64,000 bases of DNA from Polaromonas sp. YR568 (GCF_900116715.1 NZ_FPBM01000013.1:1-64000); one strand, 5' to 3'; numbered from the stretch's first letter, positions 1-8,479 are shown. The notes: a model not told the origin generated them from the letters alone. Numbers and translations are program-made.

Positions 1-33
1 TGCCCGCAGCGAAGCGGAGGGACGCAGACAGTA

Positions 34-101
34 GGGTCGCCTTTTCTTTGCTTACTTTCTTTTGGCGAAGCAAAAGAAAGTGAGTCGCCGCCGGGCGACC
101 C
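34..101. repeat. Nested palindromic intergenic repeat downstream of pyrF
   Basis: An inner hairpin pairs 51-64 (CTTACTTTCTTTTG) with 71-84 (CAAAAGAAAGTGAG) around a 6-base loop, with one G-T pair. An outer arm, GGGTCGCC at 34-41, pairs with GGCGACCC at 94-101. The element lies 3' of pyrF, so it could shape the transcript end. From memory, similar CTTTCTTTTG/CAAAAGAAAG palindromes are dispersed in many proteobacterial genomes; I cannot check this here. The flanking bases 1-33 and 102-154 hold no gene I can support. Confidence 0.6.
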
Positions 102-154
102 CGGCCAGCAGCCTCAACAAAGGGCAAGAGCGCGCAAGCCGGAGCAAGACCCGG

Positions 155-994
155 CTACAACTTCAACGCTTCACCCCGAGCCGACTCCAACACATCCCGA
201 GTCCGCACAGCCTCACGACGCGCGGCTTCAGCGAAGTCGTCACCAGCCGACGCATAAATAATCGCACGGGAAGAATTCACGATGATGGGCGCCCCGGCAC
301 GCCAGCCGGCCTTGACGGTGGCGACGGCATCACCACCCTGCGCCCCCACGCCGGGAATCAACAGCGGCAAAGTCGGTGCAACTGCCCGCACACGCTCAAT
401 CTCCGCCGGATAAGTCGCCCCCACCACCAGCCCAAGCTGACCGTTGAGGTTCCACGGCCCTTGCGCCAGGCGCGCCACGTGTTCATACAGCAGCGGCTCG
501 CCTTCAATGGAGGCAAAGCGCTGGTTCTGCAGGTCGTCGCCGCCGGGGTTGGAGGTGCGGCACAGCAGGAACGCACCCTTGCCTTCGTACTTCAAATACG
601 GTGCGACCGAATCAAAACCCATGAAGGGCGAGAGCGTGACCGCGTCGGCGCCGTAGCGCTCAAAGGCTTCCTTGGCGTACTGCTCGGCGGTGGAGCCGAT
701 GTCGCCGCGTTTGGCGTCCAGGATGATGGGCACTTGCGGCGCGACGCGGCGCATGTGCTCCATCAGGCGTTCGAGCTGGCCTTCGGCGCGGTGGGCGGCG
801 AAGTAGGCGATCTGCGGCTTGAAGGAAATCACCAGGTCGGCGGTGGCATCGACGATCGCGGCGCAAAAATCGTAGATCTTGTTGGCGTCGCCCTTAAGCT
901 TGCCGGGGAATTTGGTCGGTTCCGGGTCCAGGCCGACGCAGAGCATGGAGTGGTTCTGGCGTTCTGCGGCGCCCAGCATGTCGAGGAAATTCAT
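155..994 (-). CDS. pyrF: Orotidine 5'-phosphate decarboxylase
   Basis: This enzyme converts OMP to UMP, the last step of de novo pyrimidine synthesis, in the cytoplasm. The catalytic motif DAKRGDIG is at residues 93-100 (Asp93, Lys95, Asp98), preceded by an FKP segment near residue 59 and followed by LSPFMGFDS and the phosphate-binding PGVGAQGG. Length is 279 residues, matching the longer PyrF subfamily seen in betaproteobacteria and mycobacteria. An upstream in-frame start at 1063 would add 23 residues unlike the family, so the ATG at 994 giving MNFLDML was chosen. It is divergent from the DMT permease with about 83 bases between them. Confidence 0.95.
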   Translation of the reverse strand: MNFLDMLGAAERQNHSMLCVGLDPEPTKFPGKLKGDANKIYDFCAAIVDATADLVISFKPQIAYFAAHRAEGQLERLMEHMRRVAPQVPIILDAKRGDIGSTAEQYAKEAFERYGADAVTLSPFMGFDSVAPYLKYEGKGAFLLCRTSNPGGDDLQNQRFASIEGEPLLYEHVARLAQGPWNLNGQLGLVVGATYPAEIERVRAVAPTLPLLIPGVGAQGGDAVATVKAGWRAGAPIIVNSSRAIIYASAGDDFAEAARREAVRTRDVLESARGEALKL

Positions 995-1077
995 GCTTCC
1001 TATTGTAAGAAGGTCGCTCCCCAGCGGATTTCGCCCCAAAACGGGACAATCGACGCAAACCACCGACCTACCCTCTC

Positions 1078-1965
1078 ATGCAACTCTCCCAACGCCAACT
1101 TGTCCTGCTCGTTCTGCTCACGCTGGTCTGGGGTCTGAACTGGCCGGTGATGAAGATCGGGATTGCGGACTTTCCGCCGCTGACGTTCCGGGCGATCTCG
1201 ATCTGGCTGGGCATTCCGGTGCTGGGGCTGGCGATGGTGCTGTTGAAGGTGCCGTTCTTCATTCCGCGCGACAAATGGCGTGAGCTCTTCTGGCTGGCGG
1301 CGGCCAACATGTTTGTCTGGCATGCGCTCATCATCCTGGCGGTGAAAAACCTGAGCAGCGGGCGCGCGGCCATATTGGGTTACACCATGCCGATTTTTTC
1401 GGCGCTACTGGGCGCCTGGTTTTTTGGCGCAAAGCTCAAGCCCCGCAACTGGCTGGGTGTGGCGGCTGCGGCTGCGGGCGTGGCGCTGCTGCTCTGGTAT
1501 GAGTTGACCAACCTGTCGGGCCGGCCGCTGGGTGTGCTGTGCGCGCTGATCGCCGCCGCCGTGTGGGCGCTGGGCACGCAGATGCTGCGCAAGACCACGA
1601 TACCGGCCGCCACGCTGACGCTGTCGTTCTGGATGACGGTGATGACGGCCGTGATGCTGACGGTGCTGGGCACGGTGTTTGAGATGCCGCAGTGGAAGGC
1701 GCCTTCACCTACGACCTGGGCGGCGATTCTTTATAACGCGGTGCTGATTTTTGGTTTTGCGCACGCGGCCTGGTTCACGCTGGCGCGCGCGCTGCCGCCG
1801 GTGGCCTCGACGCTGAGCGTGATGATGATTCCCATCCTGGGCGTGTTCTCAGGCGCGCTGGGCCTAGGCGAAGTGCTGCACTGGCAGGACTGGGCTGCGG
1901 TGGTGTTGATGGTGGTGGCGATTGCCTCGGTGCTGGCGCCCAGCCGGGACGCCGCCAAGACTTGA
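1078..1965 (+). CDS. EamA/DMT-superfamily permease
   Basis: This is a 295-residue integral membrane protein with about ten hydrophobic segments arranged as two EamA-like halves (roughly residues 8-140 and 150-288). The first half starts with the family-typical LVWGLNWPVMKIG. Such permeases export or import small metabolites such as amino acids or nucleoside-like compounds; the substrate cannot be read from the sequence. It is convergent with the UDG-like gene, whose stop lies only 6 bases away. The family call is secure; the substrate is unknown. Confidence 0.85.
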   Translation: MQLSQRQLVLLVLLTLVWGLNWPVMKIGIADFPPLTFRAISIWLGIPVLGLAMVLLKVPFFIPRDKWRELFWLAAANMFVWHALIILAVKNLSSGRAAILGYTMPIFSALLGAWFFGAKLKPRNWLGVAAAAAGVALLLWYELTNLSGRPLGVLCALIAAAVWALGTQMLRKTTIPAATLTLSFWMTVMTAVMLTVLGTVFEMPQWKAPSPTTWAAILYNAVLIFGFAHAAWFTLARALPPVASTLSVMMIPILGVFSGALGLGEVLHWQDWAAVVLMVVAIASVLAPSRDAAKT

Positions 1966-1971
1966 GAAAAA

Positions 1972-2766
1972 TCAGCTGGGCGTACTGGTGACCAGGCTCA
2001 CGGCCAGGCACAGGTCGTCCCACGCCTTGGCCTTGTCGATGGGGTTGCGCAGCAAATAGGTGGCGTCGTAAGTCAACACGGTTTTGGCGCCGTGCAGGCC
2101 ATGCACCTGGCCGCGCAGCTTGCCAAAGGGCTCGCTGGACTGCAGCAGGGCTTGTGCGGCCAGGCGGCCCATGACCAGCACCACGTCGGGCTTTGCGGCC
2201 GCCACCAGCGCCGGCAAGGCCTCGGGCAGGCTGGCACCCACGCCGGCCGCAGCCCCGCGAGCCAGCGGCGCGAGCAACACCACACCGGCCTTGTTCAAAC
2301 GCGCGGCGCGCAGCATGTTGTCGAGCAGTTTGCCGGCCTCGCCTTCAAACGGATTGAAGGGTCCGCGCTGCAGCGCGGCGGCCGGCGTTTCAGCCAGCAC
2401 CAGCCAGCGTGAGCCCTCGCCATGCGCGGCATCGGCGTACAACGCCTGGGCTTCACCCATGCTCCAGGCGCCGGTGGCGGCGGCCTCACGCACAGGGGCC
2501 TGCGGTACGGCCGTTACGGGGGCCGCAGGTGCGCGAGCGGGGATGGTCCGCGCAGGAGCGGCTTCACGGGGCGCAGACGCAGGCGGCGCAGCGGGCGCAG
2601 GCCTCACTTCAGGCACAAATTCGGCTGCAACGCCCGCAGGACGAGCGTAACCCGCTCCTGAATCAATAGCAGGCGCCGCATCAGGCACAGGCGATGCAGG
2701 CTGCCACACACGCACGCCCATCTCGCGCAACATGGCGCGCTGGCGTTTGTCGAGGACGAGGCTCAT
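1972..2766 (-). CDS. Divergent uracil-DNA glycosylase-like protein (family 4 fold)
   Basis: A 264-residue protein with a Pro/Ala-rich, probably disordered segment at about residues 22-98 and a UDG-like C-terminal domain from about 100. PFNPFEGEAGKLLDNML (136-152) corresponds to the family's G-x-PFVGRAGQLL segment, and TYDATYLLRNPIDKAKAW (232-249) to the region around the HPS motif. The GEAPG loop reads AETPA, HPS reads YDA, and the only cysteine is Cys253, so the four iron-sulfur cysteines of family 4 are absent. It may be a cluster-free or non-catalytic relative. It is the last gene of tsaB-rimI-udg. Residues 33-50 are encoded by a 54-bp dispersed repeat. Confidence 0.7.
   Translation of the reverse strand: MSLVLDKRQRAMLREMGVRVWQPASPVPDAAPAIDSGAGYARPAGVAAEFVPEVRPAPAAPPASAPREAAPARTIPARAPAAPVTAVPQAPVREAAATGAWSMGEAQALYADAAHGEGSRWLVLAETPAAALQRGPFNPFEGEAGKLLDNMLRAARLNKAGVVLLAPLARGAAAGVGASLPEALPALVAAAKPDVVLVMGRLAAQALLQSSEPFGKLRGQVHGLHGAKTVLTYDATYLLRNPIDKAKAWDDLCLAVSLVTSTPS
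2617..2670 (-). repeat. 54-bp dispersed element, copy D (in frame in UDG-like gene)
   Basis: The copy starts GCTATTGATT and ends GCAGCCGAATTT on the minus strand, exactly 54 bases, and aligns without gaps to the copies at 4016-4069, 8933-8986 and 10959-11012. It is read in frame as 18 residues (AIDSGAGYARPAGVAAEF) in the disordered linker of the UDG-like protein. The frame is the same one used by the copy in cnoX. Confidence 0.75.
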
Positions 2767-2776
2767 GGGGTGGACC

Positions 2777-3256
2777 TCACAGCGCCAGGCTCATGACCAC
2801 GGCGTCTTCGCGCGCGGAAGGGCCGTTGGGGTAGTAGTTGCGGCGCGTGCCGACATGGCGAAAGCCGTAGGTCTCATACACCGCCTTGGCGCGCACATTG
2901 CTCACGCGCACTTCCAGCCACAGCCACTGCGCGCCCTGGCCGCGCGCCCACAGGGCCAGCCCGTCCAGCATGACGCGGGCCCAGCCCTGGCGCTGGTGTT
3001 CGGGTGCCACGGTGATGTTGAGCAGGTGCACTTCGTCAACGCCCTTCATGGCGACGAAGTAGCCCAACAACACGGCATTGGGTGCGTTGCCGGCGGTGAG
3101 CAGCTGTGCCTGGTAGCCGGCGTTGAGCGAATCGGTGAAGTTGCCTTGTGTCCAGGGGTGGTCGTAGGCGGTTTTTTCCACGCGCACCACCTCGCCCAGC
3201 CATTGCGGAGTCATGGCTTCGAACTGGGCTTCGAGGGGCTTGAGGATGGCGTTCAT
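2777..3256 (-). CDS. rimI: Ribosomal protein S18 alanine N-acetyltransferase
   Basis: A GNAT-fold enzyme that acetylates the N-terminal alanine of ribosomal protein S18. The 159 residues show the beta-4 strand and acetyl-CoA loop LLNITVAPEHQRQGWARVML at about 79-97 and the C-terminal YETYGF segment typical of RimI. The start overlaps the end of tsaB by 4 bases, indicating translational coupling, and tsaB-rimI is a widely conserved pair. The pairing makes RimI more likely than a generic GNAT acetyltransferase. Confidence 0.9.
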   Translation of the reverse strand: MNAILKPLEAQFEAMTPQWLGEVVRVEKTAYDHPWTQGNFTDSLNAGYQAQLLTAGNAPNAVLLGYFVAMKGVDEVHLLNITVAPEHQRQGWARVMLDGLALWARGQGAQWLWLEVRVSNVRAKAVYETYGFRHVGTRRNYYPNGPSAREDAVVMSLAL

Positions 3257-4014
3257 GAAGAAAGGGGCGGGGCCTCGGCAAGGAGCTTGGCGGCCTTGAC
3301 CCGCTCGCGCTCTTCGGTGGTGAGCGCTACTTTATCGCGAACGTAAAGCGGCAGGGCGAGGTCAGCGCTTACGCACTGGCCGGCGGCTGCCAGTTGGGGC
3401 GCCAGGCGCAGCAGCGCGGTGGCGGTGGGCAGGGCCTCGGCCTGCGCAAAAGCGGCGAGCCCGGCAGGCAGCCGGCCGGCGTACACCGCAAAGACATTGC
3501 CCGCCAGCAGGCCGGCTGATGCATCGGGCACGCAATCTTCAGGCCGCACCAGCTCGCATTCGCCAAGCGCGCGCCACTGCGCCCCGCTGAAGTCAAAGCC
3601 CTGCACATACATCTCGTCTATGCGGGCGTCGAGCAGCGCCGTCACGCGCAAAGACTTTTTCTCAGCGCCATCACCCTGAAAGCGCGCCTCTTCGGCCACA
3701 GCCATCAGCGTGTCAATCGGCAGCACGGGAATGCCGGCACCTTGGTTGGCGCCCAGCGCCAGACCCTGCGCCACGGCGCAGGCAGTGCGCAGTCCGGTGA
3801 AGGAGCCCGGGCCGCGGCCAAAGGCGATTGCGTCCAGCTCGCCCAGCGCCAGCCCCGCCTCGGCCAGCAGCGCCAGCACCGCCGGGATCAGCGTGGTCGA
3901 GGCCTGCGCGCCGCCGGGGCCGCTGTGCTGCCAGATGCGCACGCCGTCGGTCACCGCGACCGACATGCGGTCGGTGCTGGTGTCAAAGGCGAGGAATTTC
4001 GAGAATTGGGGCAT
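3253..4014 (-). CDS. tsaB: tRNA threonylcarbamoyladenosine biosynthesis protein TsaB
   Basis: TsaB partners with TsaD and TsaE to transfer the threonylcarbamoyl group to A37 of ANN-decoding tRNAs. The N-terminus LAFDTSTDRMSVAV is the ASKHA-fold phosphate-1 region and GRGPGSFTGLR at 66-76 is the family signature. Length, 253 residues, is normal. It leads a minus-strand operon with rimI and the UDG-like gene. A 54-bp dispersed repeat ends one base upstream of the ATG, so the leader and ribosome binding region lie within or beside that element. The enzyme making the TsaB/D/E substrate, Sua5, is also encoded in this window (7484-8479). Confidence 0.93.
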   Translation of the reverse strand: MPQFSKFLAFDTSTDRMSVAVTDGVRIWQHSGPGGAQASTTLIPAVLALLAEAGLALGELDAIAFGRGPGSFTGLRTACAVAQGLALGANQGAGIPVLPIDTLMAVAEEARFQGDGAEKKSLRVTALLDARIDEMYVQGFDFSGAQWRALGECELVRPEDCVPDASAGLLAGNVFAVYAGRLPAGLAAFAQAEALPTATALLRLAPQLAAAGQCVSADLALPLYVRDKVALTTEERERVKAAKLLAEAPPLSS

Positions 4015-4015
4015 T

Positions 4016-4069
4016 AAATCGGGCTCCAGCCCTTGTAAATCGAGCGTGAACGGCTACCAAATTAATAGC
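4016..4069 (-). repeat. 54-bp dispersed element, copy A (tsaB leader)
   Basis: The minus strand reads GCTATTAATTTGGTAGCC through to GGAGCCCGATTT, 54 bases, gapless against the other three copies. It ends a single base before the tsaB ATG, so the element would form the last part of the tsaB 5' leader. No separate Shine-Dalgarno is visible other than the GGAG inside the element, at 4026-4029. Confidence 0.7.
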
Positions 4070-4169
4070 GTGTTACATATCCACCGGGAAGAGGTCCGGC
4101 GGGCAATCCCCTGATTATCCGCGCCAACGCCTCGCCGAGGCTCAGACGGCCAGCCGCGATAATCCACAC

Positions 4170-5675
4170 ATGACCCAAGACCCGCAGCGCCCACGCACGC
4201 CGCACCTGATTGCGCTGAGCGTGCTGGCCGCCGCGCTGGCCCTTTTCCAGACCGCCGCCTTCGCGCAAGCGCCGCGCCTGCCGGCTCCAATCGAAAAAGC
4301 CCTGTCACGCGCCAAGGTGCCGCGCGATGCGGTGTCCATGCTGGTGGTGGAAGCCGCCACAGGCAAACCAGTGCCGCGCCTGAGCTGGCGCATCGACACG
4401 CCGATGAACCCGGCTTCCGTCATGAAGCTGGTGACCACCTACTCGGCACTGGACGCACTGGGCCGCGACTTCACCTGGAAGACGAAGGTGATCCTGGACG
4501 GCAGCACCTCGGGCGGGCTGCTCAATGGCAACCTGGTGGTGCAGGGCGGTGGCGACCCCAAGCTGGTGGTCGAGCGCCTGCAGGCCATGCTGGCCGAGGT
4601 GCAGGCCGGCGGCGCGCGCGTGATTCGCGGCGACATCGTGCTGGACCGCAGCGCTTTCAGCGTGCCGCCCACCGACCCGGGCGAGTTTGACGGCGAGCCG
4701 CTGCGGCCCTACAACGCGCGGCCCGACGCGCTGCTCATCAACTTCAAGTCCATCGTGATGACCTTCACGCCGGATGCGACCAACAGCCGCGCGCTGGTGC
4801 GCTACGAGCCGCCGCTGGCCGGCGTGCAGGTGGGCGCCAGCGTGCCCATGGTGCGCGTGGCGCGCTGCGGCGACTGGCGCAGCGAGCTGCGCGCCAGCGT
4901 TGAGAACCCGGTCAACATTGAATTCCTGGGCACCTATTCGTCGGCTTGCGGTGAAAAAATCTGGCCCAGCGCCTATGCCGACCCGGCAAGCTTTGCCGCG
5001 CGCGCCATCGAGGGCTCGTGGCGGCAGCTGGGCGGCCTGCTGACCGGCGTGGCGCGCGACGCCACGCCGCAAGAACTCGCCATGCTGCGCAGCACCGGCA
5101 CCATCTCGGGCCAGAAAGCCGCCATCCGGTTTGAGCACCAGTCGCCGCCCATGCTGGAGGTGGTGCGTGACGTCAACAAGTACTCCAACAACGTGATGGC
5201 CCAGCACATCTTTTTGACGCTGGGCCTGCATGCCAACCTGGGCCAGCCCAAAGCCGGCACGCTTGAGTCGGCCCACGCCGCGCTGGCCGCCTGGTGGAAA
5301 AAAACCCTGCCGGGCACAGCGCCGCCCCTGATGGACAACGGCTCGGGCCTGAGCCGCAATGAGCGCGTGACGGCTGCCGGCCTGGGCGCCCTGCTGCTGC
5401 ACGCCGCCAAAAGCCCGCTGGCCGCCGACCTGGCCGATTCGCTGCCCGTGGCGGGCGTGGACGGCACGCTGCGCGAACGCGGCAAGAGTGTGGCGGGGCA
5501 GGCCTTCCTGAAGACCGGCTCGCTGCGCGATGTGACCGCGATTGCGGGCTACGCCAACGGCAACAGCGGCACGCGCTACATCGTGGTGGGCCTCATCAAC
5601 CACCCGAACGCCGGCGCTGCGCGCCCGGCGCTGGATGCCTTGCTGGAATGGACCGTCAAAGAGGCCGCCCGATAG
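4170..5675 (+). CDS. dacB: D-alanyl-D-alanine carboxypeptidase/endopeptidase (PBP4, DacB)
   Basis: A periplasmic class C penicillin-binding protein that trims peptidoglycan stem peptides and cleaves cross-links. A signal peptide covers about residues 10-33, ending AFAQA. The three active-site motifs are present: SVMK (Ser83, Lys86), SNN (339-341) and KTG (448-450). The 501 residues include the large insertion between the first two motifs that is typical of PBP4. It is divergent from tsaB with 155 bases between, part of which is a 54-bp repeat. Confidence 0.93.
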   Translation: MTQDPQRPRTPHLIALSVLAAALALFQTAAFAQAPRLPAPIEKALSRAKVPRDAVSMLVVEAATGKPVPRLSWRIDTPMNPASVMKLVTTYSALDALGRDFTWKTKVILDGSTSGGLLNGNLVVQGGGDPKLVVERLQAMLAEVQAGGARVIRGDIVLDRSAFSVPPTDPGEFDGEPLRPYNARPDALLINFKSIVMTFTPDATNSRALVRYEPPLAGVQVGASVPMVRVARCGDWRSELRASVENPVNIEFLGTYSSACGEKIWPSAYADPASFAARAIEGSWRQLGGLLTGVARDATPQELAMLRSTGTISGQKAAIRFEHQSPPMLEVVRDVNKYSNNVMAQHIFLTLGLHANLGQPKAGTLESAHAALAAWWKKTLPGTAPPLMDNGSGLSRNERVTAAGLGALLLHAAKSPLAADLADSLPVAGVDGTLRERGKSVAGQAFLKTGSLRDVTAIAGYANGNSGTRYIVVGLINHPNAGAARPALDALLEWTVKEAAR

Positions 5676-5841
5676 CCTCAGGCTAAGTACACGGCTGCAA
5701 GTTATCCCTGCCGGGTGTGGACAAAGCTGTTGATGACCGCGCGGCTTGCGGGGCAAAACACCATTTGGCGCGGCCTGCGCCACAATGCCTCAAATTTGGG
5801 CAGTTGCCTGCCCGGCAAGACAGGCTGAACGGAGCACCACG

Positions 5842-6186
5842 ATGCAAGCACCCCCTCCCCTCGAAGGTAACAAGGCGTACTGCGTGGTGCAGACCGCCAC
5901 GGCCACGGAAGAAGAAGCCCAAAGCCTGGCGCGCGGCATTGTGGAAGCCCGGCTGGGCGCCTGCGTGCAGATTCAGGCCATCCAGAGCATTTACCGCTGG
6001 CAGGGCGCGCTGTGCAACGAAGCTGAATTTCGCCTGTCGATCAAGACACGGCAGGCGCAGTTTGCGGCGCTGGGGCGCTTCATTCGCGCGCACCACAGCT
6101 ATGAGACGCCGGAGATTGTGCAGATACCGATCACCGCCGGCTCCGCGGCGTATCTGCAGTGGATTGATGAAGCAACTCAGGGCTGA
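5842..6186 (+). CDS. cutA: CutA family divalent-cation tolerance protein
   Basis: A small cytoplasmic protein (114 residues) of the trimeric CutA1 family, linked to copper and divalent metal tolerance, with a PII-like fold. Recognisable elements are VEARLGACVQI, the IYRWQG segment and the C-terminal SYETPEIVQIPI stretch. The ATG at 5842 was chosen because GGAG at 5831-5834 lies at good spacing and the family begins near here; an upstream in-frame ATG at 5746 would add 32 non-conserved residues. The molecular role of the family remains debated. Confidence 0.92.
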   Translation: MQAPPPLEGNKAYCVVQTATATEEEAQSLARGIVEARLGACVQIQAIQSIYRWQGALCNEAEFRLSIKTRQAQFAALGRFIRAHHSYETPEIVQIPITAGSAAYLQWIDEATQG

Positions 6187-6261
6187 TCGCCCAAGGCATC
6201 TTATTGAAGCGAAGAAGACCGGTCACGTGTTCTGCATGATGCAGGCCCGCCTGCGCAGCCG

Positions 6262-6753
6262 CTATTTCCGGACGGCAAAAATCGCGTCATACGCAGGCTC
6301 TGAAAAACCCTGCACACGCTGCTCACCCGCGACCAGAAGCGGAACTCCCTTGCCACCGCCGGCCTGGACCAACGCGGCAATTCCAGCCTTCGTGTCGACG
6401 TCGATCTCCTGGTAAGGAACACCCTTGCGGGCCAAATAGGTTTTAGCCAGCTTGCAATAGCCGCACCAAACGGCGGAATACAAGACCACGCCGCTGACGG
6501 CCACCGGTGCGGGCGAAGCAGCCCGCATCCTGCGCAACTGCTCGACGTAAGAGGTGCTGACTGCGGGCAGCGCGCTAGTGGGCAGGTTTTCAAACTTCAG
6601 GGTTTTCTGGACGCGCCCGTCCGGCGGCGGGCGGTCGCTGTAAACCGTTTTTCCGTCGGGTCCCACGGATTTGTAGAGCGTCTGGGCGTGTGCCGCCATG
6701 ACCGACAGCCACCCTGAAAGCAGGAGGATGCCAAGCTGCGCGAGGAATCTCAT
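6262..6753 (-). CDS. Exported DUF4124-glutaredoxin fusion protein
   Basis: A 163-residue protein with a signal peptide at residues 1-23 (ending AHAQ), a DUF4124 module at about 24-46 (LYKSVGPDGKTVYSDRPPP) and a glutaredoxin-like domain from about 86 with the redox motif CGYC at 97-100. An exported glutaredoxin would act on periplasmic disulfides or thiols, although glutathione and an electron source there are uncertain. The start at 6753 was preferred over the ATG at 6801 because it gives a clean signal peptide. It lies 3' of the LysE-type gene on the same strand. Confidence 0.8.
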   Translation of the reverse strand: MRFLAQLGILLLSGWLSVMAAHAQTLYKSVGPDGKTVYSDRPPPDGRVQKTLKFENLPTSALPAVSTSYVEQLRRMRAASPAPVAVSGVVLYSAVWCGYCKLAKTYLARKGVPYQEIDVDTKAGIAALVQAGGGKGVPLLVAGEQRVQGFSEPAYDAIFAVRK

Positions 6754-6800
6754 GGAAACACCCCAGCGGCACGCACCGCGCAATTTTGGCGTGGCACGCA

Positions 6801-7424
6801 CTAAGACCGCGCCTCGCGCAGTGACGCCGCCAGCAGCCCCAGGCCCAATGCGCCCACGGCCACCGAGGCGATGCGGTCAGCCGTGCCGCGCGTGCGCGCA
6901 TAGGCGGCCCGAACCCGCTCGCGCGAGAACAAATATGCCAGCAATGTGTGCCAGCACAGCGCGTTGGCCACAATCATGGCCACTGCCGCGACCTGCAAGG
7001 CCGGGCTGGGTGAAGCCGGAAACGAGGCCGCAAACACGCTGCCGAAAAAGAGCGCCGACTTCGGGTTGGTGATATTGGTGAGAAAGCCCAGGCGGAACGC
7101 GGCGGCCGATGACACCGAAGGACCGCCATCACCGAGTGCCAGCCCACCCGACCGCCAGAGCCGGCTGGCCACATAGAGCAGGTAAAGGCCGCCGGCCACC
7201 TGCAGCACCAGGCGCAGACCCGGAAAGATCTGGAACACGGCATTGACGCCCAGCACCGCGCACAGCGCCCAGATGGCCGCACCCACCGTCACGCCCAGTG
7301 CCGCGAACACCGCGCTGCGCGCGCGGTCGCTGGCCGCGAGTTGCGAGACCAGCAACACGTTGGCGCCGGGGCTCATCATGGCCGCGACGTGGAGAAACCA
7401 GATGGTGAGGAGGATGGAGAGCAT
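6801..7424 (-). CDS. LysE/RhtB family amino-acid exporter
   Basis: A 207-residue inner-membrane protein with about six hydrophobic segments. The N-terminal MMSPGANVLLVSQ and the central GFLTNITNPKSALFFGS are hallmark LysE/RhtB motifs. Members export amino acids such as lysine, threonine or homoserine lactone; the substrate here is not determinable. It sits between sua5 and the exported glutaredoxin on the same strand. Confidence 0.88.
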   Translation of the reverse strand: MLSILLTIWFLHVAAMMSPGANVLLVSQLAASDRARSAVFAALGVTVGAAIWALCAVLGVNAVFQIFPGLRLVLQVAGGLYLLYVASRLWRSGGLALGDGGPSVSSAAAFRLGFLTNITNPKSALFFGSVFAASFPASPSPALQVAAVAMIVANALCWHTLLAYLFSRERVRAAYARTRGTADRIASVAVGALGLGLLAASLREARS

Positions 7425-7483
7425 GGGGTCACCTTGAGATGCGGGGTGTCAGCCCATGATAGCGGCCCCGCCAAAAATGCGCT

Positions 7484-8479
7484 TCAGCTCGCGGCAGCGC
7501 GCCCCAGCCGGTCGCGTACGCCGTCCCACTCGGCATCCACCGGCGGGTTTTCGATCCAGATCAGCTTGACGCCTTTGGCGTCGAAGTCGCGCAGCACGGC
7601 AAAGAGTTGCTGCGCGGTGGCGAGGGCATCGTCAGGCATGCGGCGGTACAGCACACGCTCCGACTTGATGCGCACAATGCTGCGCGCATACACCGCGATG
7701 TGGGCTGCGTCGGCGCCCAGCAGGTCGAGCGCGGTCTGAATTTGCCGTGCATCCATCAGGCGCACCTTGGCGTCGGGCGCGTAATGCGCCTCCAGCGTGC
7801 CGGAGGCGCGCGGTGTGTCGCCTACATCCGCATCGCTCTCTTCGAATTCGTCTTTGCCCAGCACGGCCTCACCGCACGCGGCCTCGAGCTGCGCGCGGGT
7901 GAGGATGCCCGGGCGCAGCAGCACGGGCCGCCCGCGCGTGCAGTCGACGATGCTGGACTCGATGCCGACATCGCAGGGCCCGCCGTCTAGCACGAGCAGG
8001 CTGTCGCCAAACTCCTGCTGCACGTGCTGAGCGGTGGTGGGGCTGACCCGGCCAAAGCGATTGGCGCTGGGGCCGGCCACGCCCGTGTCGCAGGCTTTCA
8101 GAAAAGCCAGCGCAACGGGGTGCGACGGGCAGCGCAGGCCAATCGAATCCTGGCCACCGGCAGCAGCTGCCGCCACGCCCGGCTTGCGCGGCAGGATCAC
8201 GGTGAGCGGCCCAGGCCAGAAGGCTTTCATCAGGCGCGCGGCAAAGGGCGGCACGCTGCTGGCGTAAGCCTCTACATGCGCCGCGTCGGCCACATGCACG
8301 ATGAGCGGGTGGTCTGAAGGCCGGCCCTTGGCTTCAAAAATGCCGGCCACAGCCTTGTCGCTGGAGGCATCGGCGCCCAGGCCGTAGACCGTCTCGGTCG
8401 GGAAGCCGACAAGGCCGCCTGCCTGGATGCGGCGCGCAGCCTCGAGAATCGCTTCAGCGTCCGTGCCGGGAAGAATCAT
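7484..8479 (-). CDS. tsaC: L-threonylcarbamoyladenylate synthase (Sua5 type)
   Basis: This enzyme makes threonylcarbamoyl-AMP from threonine, bicarbonate and ATP for tRNA t6A37. The N-terminal YrdC domain has GLVGFPTETVYGLGADAS near residues 22-39, the KGRPSDHPL loop and STVD-like IESSIVDC. A C-terminal Sua5 domain makes the 331-residue protein the long Sua5 form rather than the short TsaC form. Its ATG overlaps the purK stop by one base (ATGA), so it is translationally coupled to purE-purK. Confidence 0.93.
   Translation of the reverse strand: MILPGTDAEAILEAARRIQAGGLVGFPTETVYGLGADASSDKAVAGIFEAKGRPSDHPLIVHVADAAHVEAYASSVPPFAARLMKAFWPGPLTVILPRKPGVAAAAAGGQDSIGLRCPSHPVALAFLKACDTGVAGPSANRFGRVSPTTAQHVQQEFGDSLLVLDGGPCDVGIESSIVDCTRGRPVLLRPGILTRAQLEAACGEAVLGKDEFEESDADVGDTPRASGTLEAHYAPDAKVRLMDARQIQTALDLLGADAAHIAVYARSIVRIKSERVLYRRMPDDALATAQQLFAVLRDFDAKGVKLIWIENPPVDAEWDGVRDRLGRAAAS

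Noticed and set aside
4305-5783. Long minus-strand open frame opposite dacB
   Set aside because: It is antisense to a clear PBP4 with all motifs, is rich in His/Gln/Arg/Gly as expected for a GC-rich shadow frame, and resembles no family.
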